Assembly (NCBI GenBank): GCA_922989275.2
Contig: OV277863.1
Coordinates: 17,016,001-17,080,000 of the forward strand
Origin: Gari tellinella
Taxonomy: Eukaryota; Mollusca; Bivalvia; Cardiida; Psammobiidae
Direction: 5' to 3'
Length of the DNA stretch: 64,000 nucleotides
Part shown: in pieces, positions 29,039 to 39,691 of the stretch
Layout: each line of letters begins with the position of its first letter
How positions within the stretch are numbered: the first letter of the stretch is position 1
Program-made: the position numbers and the translations under genes
The notes under the pieces: model-generated
Databases searched by the model: none
What the model was told of the DNA's origin: nothing
Seen by the model: only the letters and a program-made list of their open reading frames with translations

Positions 29039-30268
29039 TTAGTATTTGGCTGGCGACGATTTGGGAGCCATGCTGGCGTGTCCCGAATACTGGGGTCTCG
29101 CTTGTGGGAACCGTGCATAGGGATGTCTCCTTCCCTTCCCCCTCCCTTGTTGGAAGCGACCCTGCATGTGTCGATGGCCTAAAAAAGGACCATTTCTGCG
29201 GAAATTACGGTCTTTGTTGTATGGGTGCTTTCTATGGTGCACGTTTCGAATTTTCTGTCCCACCTTGTTTGATTCTGAGATTGATTTAAGCTGGTCGCTG
29301 ATATTGTCACCAAACAGCATGGTTGTTATGGGGTTAGAATTAGAGCATATTGCTTGGTATTCCTCGTTTAAAGTGCGTTTTATGGTGTCACGCCTGCTGG
29401 AGTTGATCTCAGCATTTCCAATTGAAGTTAAAGCTACCGAATCAACAAGAGAGGTTATGATGTGGTTGATATCTAAATTATCGGGGCTGTTCTTAGCTTC
29501 AATCAAGGCGTCAATCACCCGTAACACCGGAACTGCCGCGCGTAACGTATACTGTTGCACCCTCTGCAGCTTGATGTCCTTGGATCTGGATGGCGTTTCT
29601 AAGGCCCTCCAAATTTCTTGATTAACCTTTGGTGGGAAAAGGCGGTCTGTGTTTTCAGGGACACAGTATTTGTCCATCAGATCAGCTCGTCGTTTTTCCT
29701 CGATTGTCGAGCCTAGCAGTTTCTGTGTCAAGTTTGACAAGTTCTCAGACACATTGGAGCCTTTTTTATCTCCGAGAGACCAGATCTCTGCAAGATCCTG
29801 GAAAATGTCACCTTTTTGGTCACTTGGTTTAGGTGTCGCTGAAGACCCAGCCAAAACAGAATCCTCGTCATCAATAGATTCGTCGTCTGAGTGTGGCACA
29901 TATGAGTTGAGTTTCTCAACATCTGACTTCATGTCACCAAATCGTGCCATCAGCTCTTGCACAATAGCCATTTGTTCCTTTTGATCCTTCCTTAACTCAA
30001 GAAAGTCTTGTCTGGTAATGCCACCCTCACTGTTTGTGGCCAGATCACTGTCTAGTGTCCGGGAATTGTCCCGTTTCGACACCTCCGGGTTTTCTTGTAT
30101 TTGTGTCAAGGAATTGTCCCGTTTTGACACCCCCGGGTTTTCTTGTGCTTGTGTCCGGGAATTGTCCCGTTTTGACACCTCCTGACTGCCATCCCGATTG
30201 CGGGGCTCAGATTCAGCAGTCGGAGAAAAAGATTTGGACAGATTGGCTAATAAATTGTCATCGGCCAT
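29039..30268 (-). CDS. DIRS gag-like protein
   Basis: 409 residues, first frame of the element. Residues 31-72 are a threefold repeat of VSKRDNSRTQAQENPG type. The middle is acidic then helical. The last 60 residues are Arg/Gly/His-rich (GRFQQGRGKGRR), fitting RNA binding without a CCHC knuckle. Position and basic tail support a nucleocapsid role; there is no sequence-level proof. Confidence 0.8.
   Translation of the reverse strand: MADDNLLANLSKSFSPTAESEPRNRDGSQEVSKRDNSRTQAQENPGVSKRDNSLTQIQENPEVSKRDNSRTLDSDLATNSEGGITRQDFLELRKDQKEQMAIVQELMARFGDMKSDVEKLNSYVPHSDDESIDDEDSVLAGSSATPKPSDQKGDIFQDLAEIWSLGDKKGSNVSENLSNLTQKLLGSTIEEKRRADLMDKYCVPENTDRLFPPKVNQEIWRALETPSRSKDIKLQRVQQYTLRAAVPVLRVIDALIEAKNSPDNLDINHIITSLVDSVALTSIGNAEINSSRRDTIKRTLNEEYQAICSNSNPITTMLFGDNISDQLKSISESNKVGQKIRNVHHRKHPYNKDRNFRRNGPFLGHRHMQGRFQQGRGKGRRHPYARFPQARPQYSGHASMAPKSSPAKY
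30052..30178 (-). repeat. In-frame 48-bp tandem repeat in DIRS gag
   Basis: Three copies of a unit containing GAATTGTCCCGTTT on the plus strand encode the SKRDNSRTQ repeats. Copies differ by a few bases and keep the frame. Confidence 0.85.
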
Positions 30269-30466
30269 TATAAATCCTGTTACTGAATCACTATGTATAT
30301 ACTATTTCACAAAAAACATAAAATCCAAACTGTTAATCTTTATCTATGCGATGTCCAAAAAATAGCAGACAACACTTCTGAGTCACAGTCAATTAGCAAC
30401 TATAATCCACAAGTAAACAATCCGTGTAGCAGAAATACACCTGGTTCAGTTAACCTACTGGCATAC

Positions 30467-30536
30467 AATGGTCAGTTATCTGCTTATCATACGCTCTCAC
30501 TTAGGCCCCATCATGTGATTGGTGCTGAAGGAGAAT
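30467..30536 (-). repeat. DIRS left terminal repeat
   Basis: The inverted partner of 25642-25712. In element orientation it starts ATTCTCCTTCAGCACC and contains AGTGAGAGCGTATGATAAGC. Confidence 0.9.
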
Positions 30537-30853
30537 AGCTTAAGGACATACGAGACCAAATGAATTCTCCGATGGATCTCTATGAAAATTTCAGCATATG
30601 TTCTTCAAACATATCTAAGTACAATGGCAAAAAGAAAAACATAGGTTATAATGGTATTTTTTTGTCTATGCATGGTATTTGAAATGTATGATGTAGCCAT
30701 TCTCGGCAAAGAGTCGGCATGCGTTATTTTGCTTTTCTAAAATGATGTAAAGTAATAATTGACACAAACAAACATTAAAACAGTTAAAAAGTTATGCTCT
30801 CTGAAAGTATGATGCAAAGCGTATGGTTTGTTGCCTGATATATATGCATTTTT
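30537..30853. other. Unassigned sequence
   Basis: No feature recognised between the DIRS element and the L array. Confidence 0.4.
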
Positions 30854-33353
30854 AGCTCGCCTGTACGTAGTACACGACGTAAACAATTTTAAGAAAATGT
30901 CTATAACTTCTATGTCCCTTGAGGTATTTCATAGTTGGTATATGTGTGTATATGGACAAGACCTTTCCATGCACAGAAAATTTTTGACCCCTGTGACCTT
31001 GACCTTGAACTTATGGCCTGCGTTTAGGTTTCGAAATCTGCGTTTAGGTTTCGAAAAATGCCTTTAAACTTCTATGTCCCTTAAGGTATTGTTTCCATAG
31101 TTGGTATGTGTGTGTATATGGACAAGACCTTTCCATGCACAGAAATTTTTTGACCCCTGTGACCTTGACCTTGAACTTAGGGCCTGCGTTTAGGTTTCGA
31201 AATCTGCGTTTAGGTTTCGAAAAATGCCTTTAACTTCTATGTCCCTTGAGGTATTGCTTCAATAGTTGGTATGTGTGTGTATATGGACAAGACCTTTCCA
31301 TGCACAGAAAATGTTTGACCCCTGTGACCTTGACCTTGAACTTAGGGCCTGCGTTTAGGTTTCGAAATCTGCGTTTAGGTTTCGAAAAATGCCTTTAACT
31401 TCTATATCCATTAAGGTATTGCTTCCATAGTCTGTATGTGTGTGTATATAGACAAGACCTTTCCATGCTCAGAAAAATTTAGACCCCTGTGACCTTGACC
31501 TTGAACTTAGGGCCTGCGTTTAGGTTTCGAAATCTGCGTTTAGGTTTCGAAAAATACCTTTAACTTCTATGTCCCTTGAGGTATTGCTTCAATAGTTGGT
31601 ATGTGTGTGTATATGGACAAGACCTTTCCATGCACAGAAAATGTTTGACCCCTGTGACCTTGACCTTGAACTAAGGGCCTGCGTTTAGGTTTCGAAATCT
31701 GTGTTTAAGTTTTGAAAAATGCCTTTAACTTCTATGTCCCTTGAGGTATTGCTTTCATAGTTGGTATGTATGTGTATATGGACAAGACCTTTACATGCAC
31801 AAAAAAATTTTGACCCCTGTGACCTTGACCTTGAACTTATGGCCTGTGTTTAGGTTGCGAAATCTGCGTATAGGTTTTGAAAAATGCCTTTAACTTCTAT
31901 ATCCCTTAAGGTATTGCTTCCATAGTCGGTATGTGTGTGTATGTAGACAAGACCTTTCCTAGCTCAGAAAAATTTAGACCCCTGTGACCTTGACCTTGAA
32001 CTTAGGGCCTGCGTTTAGGTTTCGAAATCTGCGTTTAGGTTTCGAAAAATGCCTTTAACTTCTATGTCCCTTGAGGTATTGCTTCCATAGTTGGTATGTG
32101 TGTGTATATGGGCAAGACCTTTCCATGCTCAGAAAAATTTAGACTCCTGTGACCTTGACCTTGAACTTAGGGCCGGCGTTTAGGTTTCGATATCTGCGTT
32201 TAGGTTTCGAAAAATGCCTTTAACTTCTATGTCCCTTGAGGTATTGCCTTCATAGTTGGTATGTATGTGTATATGGGCAAGACTTTTACATGCAAAGAAA
32301 AATTTAGACCCATGTGACCTTGACCTTGAACTTAGGGCCTGTGTTTAGGTTTCGAAATGTGTGTTTAGGTGTAGAAAAATGCCTTTAACTTCTCTGTCCT
32401 TTGAGTTATTGCTTTCATAGTTGGTATGTATGTGTATATGGACATGACCTTTCGATGCACAGAAACATTTAGACCTGTGTGACCTTGACCTTGAACTAAG
32501 AGCCTGTGTTTAGGTTTCGAAATCTGCGTTTAGGTTTCGAAAAATGCCTTTAACTTCTATATCCTTTGAGGTATTGATTTCATAGTTGGTATGTGTGTAT
32601 ATGGACAAGACCTTTCCATGCACAGATAAATTTGGACCCTTGTGACCTTGACCTTGAACTTAGTGTTTAGGTTTTGAAAAATGCCTTTTACTTCTATGTC
32701 CCTTGAGGTATTGCTTTCATAGTTGGTTTATGTGTGTATATGGACAAGACCTTTCCAGGCACAGCAAAATTTAGACCCCTGTGACCTTGACTTTGAACTT
32801 AGGGCCCATATTTAGTTTCGAAATCTGTGTTTTGGTTTCTCAAAAGTTTTATTACTCCCTATATGTCCATTGAAATATTCCTTTCATATTCAGTTTGCAT
32901 GTGTATATGGATATGATCTTTCCTTGCATGCAAAATGTTTGAGCCCTCTGACCTTGACCTTGAATTTAGGACCCGCGTTTAGGTTTCAAAGTCTGCGTTT
33001 AGGTTTCTCAAAATTTCTTTAACTCATATATCCACTGAGATATTTCTTTCATATTTGGCATGCATGTGTATATGGACACGACCTTTCCATGCATGCAAAA
33101 AAATTAGCCCAGTGTCCTTGACCTTGAACTAAGGTCGCGAAAGGTTTTAGGTTTCGAAATCTGCGTTTAGGTTTCAAAAATGCTTATAATTCCTATGTCC
33201 CTTGAGGTGTTATTTTCATATTTGATTTGCCAGTGTATATGGACAAGACCTTTCCATGCAGGCAAAAAGGTTGACCTCTGTGACCTTGAGTGTGCTTTTA
33301 AGTTTCTAAAGGTGCCGGTGGCGAGCTTTGTTGTCTCTCTGACAACTCTTGTT
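30854..33353 (+). mobile_element. L element: HINE-like, with a 165-bp tandem array
   Basis: The 5-prime AGCTCGCC in a T run returns inverted as GGCGAGCT near 33320. A GTTGTC-TCTCT-GACAAC hairpin and CTCTTGTTC follow. The interior is about 15 repeats of 163-168 bp (CCCTGTGACCTTGACC starts near 30989, 31155, 31319 and on), with one short unit of 138 bp near 32640-32770. Units diverge toward the right end. Each has two copies of TGCGTTTAGGTTTCGAAA. No coding frame. Confidence 0.75.
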
Positions 33354-33835
33354 CTTAATTGTTTTCGGCTCCAATTCAATGAAAGCACTCACTCAATCAT
33401 AATCTGCCCGAAATAAATTAATGAAACTTCTCACAATAAAAGCTATAGGTGTGAATAATAAGACATTGGTAAAAAAAGCATAAGTTATAATGCTTCTTTC
33501 GAAATTATAGTCACTTTCATACATATACCAATGGCCTAAATAAGCCGACGGTTTTTTCTATGTGATCTCGGGTTCACGCTCATATTCAATTTGATTGAAG
33601 TTTTGGGTTATTAACTTAGCCTTATTAGATAGAGTATTTACCAAGATTCACATACTTTCATTTATCAAGTACACTTTCATGCTTTTAACGTCTTTATTAC
33701 GCGATTAAGGGAGATTGTTTGAAACCGAAAGTATTACTGGAGGTAACCGATATGCACGATTTCTTTGAGTAACGTGCTTGATTTATCGTACTTGGTTAAA
33801 AGCCACTAGGTGTCTCACGAATTGCTGGTGTATGC
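33354..33835. other. Unassigned sequence
   Basis: No feature recognised. A small A-family hairpin fragment begins at 33836. Confidence 0.4.
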
Positions 33836-33895
33836 CGTTAAAGCAGATGGAAAGTAAAGCAGAATGCGCCTTAAGGCCCATTATTGAATATTTAT
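33836..33895 (+). mobile_element. Fragment of an A-family hairpin
   Basis: GTTAAAGCAGATGGAAAGTA to GCGCCTTAAGGCCCATTA is one arm and the turn only. Confidence 0.55.
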
Positions 33896-33960
33896 TTGTT
33901 GGATATTGCAGTGAACTCTCCCAGTATACGTCTGCCCAGTATAAAGATTTCATTGTAGAT

Positions 33961-34105
33961 TATAAGGGTGATCTAAAGACACTAGTGTTATTGTCCATAC
34001 AGAAAAATATTTCATAAGATAATAGCAAACAGTGCAGACCCTGATTAGATGCAATGTCTCATCAGGGTCTTCTCTGTTTGCCAATGTCCACTTTAGTAGA
34101 CACTT
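33961..34105. repeat. Hairpin repeat related to 21770-21930
   Basis: TAAGGGTGATCTAAAGACACT, then a hairpin GCAAACAGTGCAGACCC with its partner TCAGGGTCTTCTCTGTTTGC. It abuts the next A MITE. Confidence 0.5.
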
Positions 34106-34356
34106 AACCCTTTACCTGATAGCTTATTTCTAGTATTGAGCATAGATGACTACATAAAGCAGGTTGAAAGTAAAGCAGAATGCGCCTTGGGCGCATTCTA
34201 CTTTACTTTCAGTCTGCTTTAAGCTATCATGTGCTTGAATATATAGAAACTATTCCCAATAATATATTTTCATGACTGATTGAATTGGAACTATTTTCTT
34301 CAGCGGAGGAATATATCATATTCGCTAAAAGGCGCTTCTATGGGGTAAAGGGTTAA
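34104..34356 (-). mobile_element. A-family TTAA MITE
   Basis: TTAACCCTTTACCTGATAGC start, GGGGTAAAGGGTTAA end, intact hairpin. Confidence 0.85.
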
Positions 34357-34425
34357 ATATAGGCTTGAATGGGTTATGTTTAGGTGTATGTAGAGTTGTC
34401 AAAAGGAGATTTGTGGAGGAATGGG

Positions 34426-34644
34426 TTAAACCGTTACACCATTATATAAGCCTGTTTCTAGTGACTGTAACTTAAAGCAGGTTGAAAGTAAAGCAGAATG
34501 TGCCTTAATAAGGCACATTCTGCTTTACTTTCAGCCTGCTTTAACCTATCATTTACTAAAATATAGAAAATATTTCTTACTGTCAATATTCAGTCAAAGA
34601 ATAAATTGAATGCAGAAATATGCATATTTGGAGCAATGCTTTAA
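34426..34644 (-). mobile_element. A-family TTAA MITE
   Basis: TTAA at 34426 and 34641. The hairpin is perfect around GTGCCTTAATAAGGCAC. The outer arms are diverged. Confidence 0.8.
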
Positions 34645-35212
34645 ACAAGTAATCTCAGATCATTTTGTTCCAGACTGTCAGACAAGTTTATGCAACTAAG
34701 CAACTATAAAATCTGCTAAATAAAAAATCATTTAGACATTGCAGAACCGATACCGACAAGCACAAATTATCTCAGCTAGTTTTAACTATTATCCTGTCCA
34801 ATCTTTTCATACACTACCCGATAAATACGCCTTATGCCTTGACTAGTGGAAATTTAGCCTTCCAGTCTATTCTTTTCTATTCTAGATGAGGTTTAGAACA
34901 GCTTGTCTTAAAGATTGATGATTGACGGATTCTTTTTCTCATATAACCAACGATTTCAAGATTTTATAAAGCAATAATGCCTTTCTTGGAATCCCAGTGA
35001 TGTAATCACGTCTTTATAAATAATGACGTCATTATAGTGACGTCATCAAATTGATCTAACACATGTTGGAGACAAGGATATTTGTAATTGTTGTTCGCTA
35101 TTGGAAACAGGGGTGTTATGTGAGAAAAGCAAGAGTGTTGTGCTAGACTAGAAAGGTGTTTTTCTACAGTAGCCCTCTAATCAGTATCTGCAATGTTTGT
35201 CATTTTACAAAA
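34645..35212. other. Unassigned sequence
   Basis: No gene. The stretch near 34990-35046 has two ACGTCAT motifs. Nothing else is supported. Confidence 0.35.
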
Positions 35213-35423
35213 TACAGTAAAACCTCTCTATTACGACCACTAAATTACGTTAATTATTAAGAGTGTTTACGGTAGGTGACCGCTTAAAGCAAGGTGACAG
35301 TGAAACAGAAAGCTCCTTTCGGAGCTTTCTGTTTCACTGTCACCTTGCTTTAAGCTGTCACCTCTCTATTATACAACCAATTAGCCTTCGTTTTAGTGGT
35401 CGTAATAGCGAGGTTTTACTGTA
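35213..35423. mobile_element. E-family TA-flanked MITE, full length
   Basis: It starts TACAGTAAAACCTCTC and ends GCGAGGTTTTACTGTA, with a long TIR including ACGACCACTAAA. The central hairpin arms are GCAAGGTGACAGTGAAACAG plus AAAGCTCC. TA flanks and CAGTAAAACC ends suggest pogo/Tigger-type mobilisation. Confidence 0.85.
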
Positions 35424-35454
35424 TTGTCACACCTAAAATTGCAGGTAGTGGCGG

Positions 35455-35559
35455 AATTTATTATCTGTGCAAACCAAACTGTTTGATACGGCCTGACCCT
35501 GAAATTTTGAAAAATAATCTTTTTTTACGAAAAAATTAACCAGCATGCAAAGTGTTAAT
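35455..35559. mobile_element. Half of a B-family MITE
   Basis: AAACTGTTTGATACGGCC through CAGCATGCAAAGTGTTAA matches the B right half. Confidence 0.6.
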
Positions 35560-35778
35560 TAGTATATAGAAATGGACTGGACTAAGTGCTACTCGAATTG
35601 TCTATCTGAAGGTTTAGAGGTCAATGACCTTGTATGGTGGTATTTGCCAGGTATCAGCGTCATTTCATGACTGCTGACATTAACCTTTATTGCTAGGCTA
35701 GTTCCGTTTGAAACAAAAGCAATGTAATCATGAAAAAGCCTACCATTACTAAATAGAGAATTGAGATGTTCATTTTTT

Positions 35779-37384
35779 AGCTATGTTGATGGTCCTGTGT
35801 CCGTTGTCAACAATTTCTTTAAAACGACATCTTCTCCTAAACTACTAGATAGATTTTAACCAAACTTGGCAGGAATGATCCTTATATGGTCCTCTTTGAA
35901 ATTTGTTCAATTAGTTCCAATCCATTGCATATCTAGGTCACAGGAGCTAAGAATAGATTGTTTCAATAAAAAATCTTCTTGTCTGAAATCACAGTACCCT
36001 AAGCTTAGATATTTTGCACAAAGCATCATCTACAGGTCCTCTATTGGGATTGTTCAAATTATGTCCCATGGGTAAAAAATGACCCGCCGGGGTTACAAAT
36101 TTACATAGAGTTACCGGTATATAGTGAAATCTTTAAACCTCTTCTTCTCTGAAACTAATATGGCCAGAGCTCTGATATTTGGCATGGTGACACTTCTAGA
36201 GGTACTTTACCAATATTGTTCAAATGGTTCTGGTCCTTTGCATATCTAGGTCACAGGAGCTAAAAATATATTTTTTCAATTAAAACTCCCAAAATCTTCT
36301 TGTCATACACCACAGTACCCTGAGCTTAGCTATTTGGCACAAAGCATCATCATATTGTTCAAATTATATCCAATGGGTAAAAAATGACCCGCCCTGCAAG
36401 GAGTTACCGGTATATAGTGAAATCTTTAAACCTCTTCTTCTCTGAAACTAATATGGCCAGAGCTCTGATATTTGGCATGGTGACACTTCTAGAGGTACTT
36501 TACCAATATTGTTCAAATGGTTCTGGTCCTTCGCATATCTAGGTCACTGGAGCTAAAAATATATTTTTTCAATTAAAACTCCCAAAATCTTCTTGTCATA
36601 CACCACAGTACCCTGAGCTTAGCTATTTGGCACAAAGCATCATCATATTGTTCAAATTATATCCAATGGGTAAAAAATGACCCGCCCTGCAAGGGAGTCA
36701 CAAATTTACTTAAGAATTATTTAGTGAAATCTTCAAACCTCTTCTTTTCTGAAACTAATGTGGCCAGAGCTCTGATACTTGGCATGGTGACACTGCTAGA
36801 GGTACTTTACCAATATTGTTCAAATGGTTCTGATCCTTTGCATATATAGGACACAGGAGCTAAATATAGATTTTTTCTATTAAAGCTTCAAAAATCTTCT
36901 TGTCTGAAACCAGACTACTCTGACCTTAGCTATTTGGCACAAAGCATGACATCTACTGGTCCTCTATCAGGATTGTTCAAATTATGTCCCTAGGGTTAAA
37001 AATGACCTCACCCGGGGGTCACAAATTTGCATAGAGTTATATAGTGAAACTTCAAACATCTTCTTCTCTGAAACTAATATGGCCAGAGCTTTGATACTGG
37101 GCATGATGAAACTTCGAGAGGTACTTTACCAATAATATTCAAGTGGTTTTGGTCCGTTGCATATCTAGGTCACAGGAGCTAAAATAGATGTTTTCAATGA
37201 AACCATAAAAGAATATTCTTGTCATATACCAGAGTACTCTGAGTTTATAGCTATTTGGCACACACCATCATCTACTCAGTAATTGGTACAGTCATATTGT
37301 CATAATTTCTCAGCTTTCCACGTTACGTTAGATTTACATCAACGATTCCAGGTGAGCAATTTAGGGCCATATACGGCTCTTGTT
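35779..37384 (+). mobile_element. I-family HINE-like element, diverged
   Basis: It begins AGCTATGTTGATGGTCC after a T run (5-prime hairpin lost) and ends CAGGTGAGCAATTTAGGGCC, TACGGCTCTTGTT. The interior has four to five imperfect repeats (CAGAGCTCTGATATTTGGCA, GGTCACAGGAGCT), two of which (about 36110-36410 and 36410-36700) are nearly identical. Confidence 0.65.
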
Positions 37385-37438
37385 TTCATTGTCGATATCA
37401 CCTCTTTGTTGTGGTACAGTTGGTTACAGACAGTTATA

Positions 37439-37937
37439 TTAACCCTTTCCCCCATAGAAGCACCTTTTAGCACATTCAGTTTGTTCCTCCACTGATGAAA
37501 AAAGTCCAATTTATACAGTCATTAATATGTATCATAAAGAATATTTTCTTTATTTTAGCAGGTGGTAGCTTAAAGCAGGTTGAAAGTAAAGCAGAATGCG
37601 CCTTATGGCGCATTCTGCTTTACTTTCAACCTGCTTTAACCCTTTACCCAATAATCCGTTTATAAGATTTAATAAAGATGATCACTTAAAGCAGGTTGAA
37701 AGTAAAGCAGAATGTGCCTTAAGGCACATTCTGCTTTACTTTCAGTCTGCTTTAAACTACTATCTGCCAGGCTATATCAAGATATTTGTTATTATAATTG
37801 TTCATGAGGTTATAAACTAGAACTATTTTCTTTAGCGGAGGAATAATTAAACACGCTAAAAGTCGCTTATATGGGGGAAAGGGTTAAGTAATCACCTATT
37901 CTCAAAACTAGAAACAGGCTATGGGGTAAAGACTTAA
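37439..37937 (+). mobile_element. A-family MITE with a second A MITE inserted at its internal TTAA
   Basis: The outer copy runs from TTAACCCTTTCCCCCATAG to AACCTGCTTTAA and resumes with GTAATCACCTATTCTC to GGGGTAAAGACTTAA. The inner copy (37636-37887) is flanked by TTAA on both sides where the consensus has a single TTAA. This is direct evidence of TTAA target duplication. Confidence 0.9.
37636..37887 (-). mobile_element. Inner A-family MITE
   Basis: TTAACCCTTTACCCAATAAT start, GGGGGAAAGGGTTAA end. Full length, opposite orientation to its host copy. Confidence 0.9.
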
Positions 37938-38067
37938 AGCGACTCGCAACCAGATGGTGCATTAAAAATAGTAATTTGTAAATATGTGTCAAACGCTTAT
38001 ATAAATGGTAAAGAATTAGTTTAGGATAAGAAATTCTGTTTAAAAAAATGTATTTCAATAAAAAAAA

Positions 38068-38165
38068 AAAATTGGTCTCTGGTGGGATTCGAACCCGGGG
38101 CCCGGCATTGGCGGACAGAAGGCAAAATAGGGGAAACCACTTAGACCAATGGACCACGGAACTAT
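38068..38165 (-). other. tRNA-derived pseudogene or SINE head
   Basis: On the minus strand TGGTCCATTGGTCTAAGTGG resembles an A box and GGGTTCGAATCCC a B box, followed by a T12 run suited to Pol III stop. Acceptor and T stems pair poorly and the anticodon region is long and unpaired, so a working tRNA is unlikely. Confidence 0.5.
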
Positions 38166-38575
38166 CCGTTTATCTCGGATCGATTTAACGTATTTCAATG
38201 TGTAGCGATCGAAAGTGCATACAACTTCGTAATTCGGCTCGGGTTTATGTCTGAGCCCGTGTAGAGAAGCAACAACAACAACTATACCGTCTACTAGTCG
38301 GTATAGAAAAACGATCGAAAATATCTAAAAATCTAAGATTTGGTGACGATTCTTGAGACTTTTTTTGGAGTGATCATATTCTTTTAATGTCAGAAGCCAA
38401 ATAATGCCACAAATTTGCTTTTATTTGAGTATTTTATTTTATTTTGACAAGTACACCATCCGGTTGCGAGTCCCTTTAAGAGGTCATTTGCAATAAATAA
38501 AAAACAATCATTATGCTTTAAACAGAAAATTGTAAGAGGATTCTGCTTTAATTTCATTCGGCTTTGCTCTTCCAC
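38166..38575. other. Unassigned sequence
   Basis: Contains a short run of ACAACA units and the pair GTATAGAAAAACGATCG. No gene. Confidence 0.35.
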
Positions 38576-38711
38576 CTACTTTAATCCACTACTCCATGAA
38601 TACACCTTTCATACACCTTTAGCTTATTTCTCCACAGAAGAAAATAGTTTCACTTTTTATACAGTACTGAAAATGCAACATCAGAAATAATTCCTGTATC
38701 TTATCAGATGT
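38576..38711 (+). mobile_element. Left half of an A-family MITE
   Basis: TTTAATCCACTACTCCATGA to TATCTTATCAGATG matches the A left arm. Confidence 0.65.
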
Positions 38712-38715
38712 GAGC

Positions 38716-39219
38716 CTAACCCATTACCCCATAGTCCATTTCTAGTATGTAAGATGAGTGACCACTTAACCCATTACCCCATAGATACGCCTTTTGACGC
38801 CAATAATTTATTCCTCCACTGAAGAAAATAGTTCCATTTTATAAAATCATGACTATGTATCATAAGAAATATTCCCTTTATTCTAGCAGATAATGGCTTA
38901 AAGTAGGCTGAAAGTAAAGCAAAATGTGCCATAAGGCACATTCTGCTTTACTTTCAACCTGCTTTAAGTGGCCACCTGTCTTCAAAACTTGAAACAGGAT
39001 ATGGGGTAATGGGTTAAAGCAGGTTGAAAGAAAATCAGAATGCCTCCTAAGGCGCATTCTGCTTTACTTTCAGCCTGCTTTAAGCTACCATCTTATAGAA
39101 TATAGAAAATATTTGTAATGATACATAATTTTATTCATGACTGATTAAATTGGAACTTATTTCTTCAGTGGATGAATAAAGTGAAAGCGTAAAAAGGCAT
39201 ATTTATGGGGTAATGGCTG
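38716..39219 (-). mobile_element. A-family MITE with a second A MITE inserted at the same internal TTAA
   Basis: The outer copy reads GAGTGACCACTTAA, then the inner copy, then TTAAAGCAGGTTGAAAG. The target is the same consensus position that was hit at 37636, again with duplicated TTAA. The outer right end is GGGGTAATGGC. Confidence 0.88.
38766..39017 (+). mobile_element. Inner A-family MITE
   Basis: TTAACCCATTACCCCATAGA start, TATGGGGTAATGGGTTAA end. One of the least decayed copies in the window. Confidence 0.9.
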
Positions 39220-39347
39220 GCTGAAAATAAAGCATAATAATATCTTATATATTTTTGGGGGTTTTATGAATGGAACATTTTGAACAGGTAAGGTAGGAAT
39301 TGTACTAGTACAGACCCCACATTGTATATGTTACATCATGTTTCACA

Positions 39348-39535
39348 TACAGTTGAACTTCGATATCTCGAAGTCGGTTTTGTCGAACATACCCGTATTT
39401 CAAAATTAAAACGTGGCTAAGCCACATTTTAACTTTGAAATATGCGTTTGTTCGACTTAACTGATCATGAAGTTCATATGTCGAACTATCGGATAGTTTT
39501 AGTTAAACGAGTTCCAGATATCGACGTTCGACTGT
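39348..39535. mobile_element. H-family TA-flanked MITE next to an OS9 splice acceptor
   Basis: The ends are TACAGTTGAACTTCGATATC and GATATCGACGTTCGACTGTA. The centre is a hairpin TTTCAAAATTAAAACGTGGC / GCCACATTTTAACTTTGAAA. It stops 17 bases before the exon at 39553. Confidence 0.8.
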
Positions 39536-39552
39536 ATTTCTGTATTTTTCAG

Positions 39553-39660
39553 ACTGACAAAGACAGAAGAGAGAGCAAATTGAAACGTTACCACACGGCC
39601 AGCTATGTCAACGGCTCCAAGTGTGATCTCAATGGTAAACGGAGGAAAACAGAAGTTAGG
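39553..39660 (+). CDS. OS9: OS9 exon (first part of MRH lectin domain)
   Basis: A 108-bp exon of 36 codons, phase 0 at both ends, between TATTTTTCAG and GTAGGT. It encodes RYHTASYVNGSKCDLNGKRR and ends EVR. The pattern RYH..Y.NGSKCDLNG..R..EVR followed by FLC is the signature I know from OS-9. OS-9 recognises trimmed mannose glycans on misfolded glycoproteins in the ER lumen and delivers them to the SEL1L/HRD1 ubiquitin ligase. The last Arg corresponds to one of the sugar-contacting residues of MRH domains. The WW pair of the domain must be on an upstream exon not found here. Confidence 0.88.
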
Positions 39661-39691
39661 GTAGGTTTGAATGTCTTTTCACACATAGAAG

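Larger units (their letters stand above)
25597..30536 (-). mobile_element. Complete DIRS-type tyrosine-recombinase retrotransposon
   Basis: A 4.94-kb element with gag, RT/RNase H/methylase-like and recombinase frames in the DIRS order. The terminal inverted repeats are about 70 bp and differ in their outer 30 bases, with a 45-bp extension on the right. The internal complementary region (25856-25980) is the complement of the two outer ends joined. All three frames are open. No long target duplication is present; the only flank overlap is AAT/ATT, as expected for recombinase-mediated insertion of a circle. It lies in an A MITE. Confidence 0.92.

Noticed and set aside
29104..29984. Plus-strand frames opposite the DIRS gag
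   Set aside because: Shadow frames of the minus-strand coding region without domains.
31000..33300. Nuclear-receptor regulated promoter from TGACCTTGACC blocks
   Set aside because: The block is simply part of a 165-bp tandem repeat; repetition alone is no evidence of regulation.
38068..38165. Functional tRNA gene
   Set aside because: A and B boxes are recognisable but acceptor and T stems do not pair and the anticodon arm is not formed.
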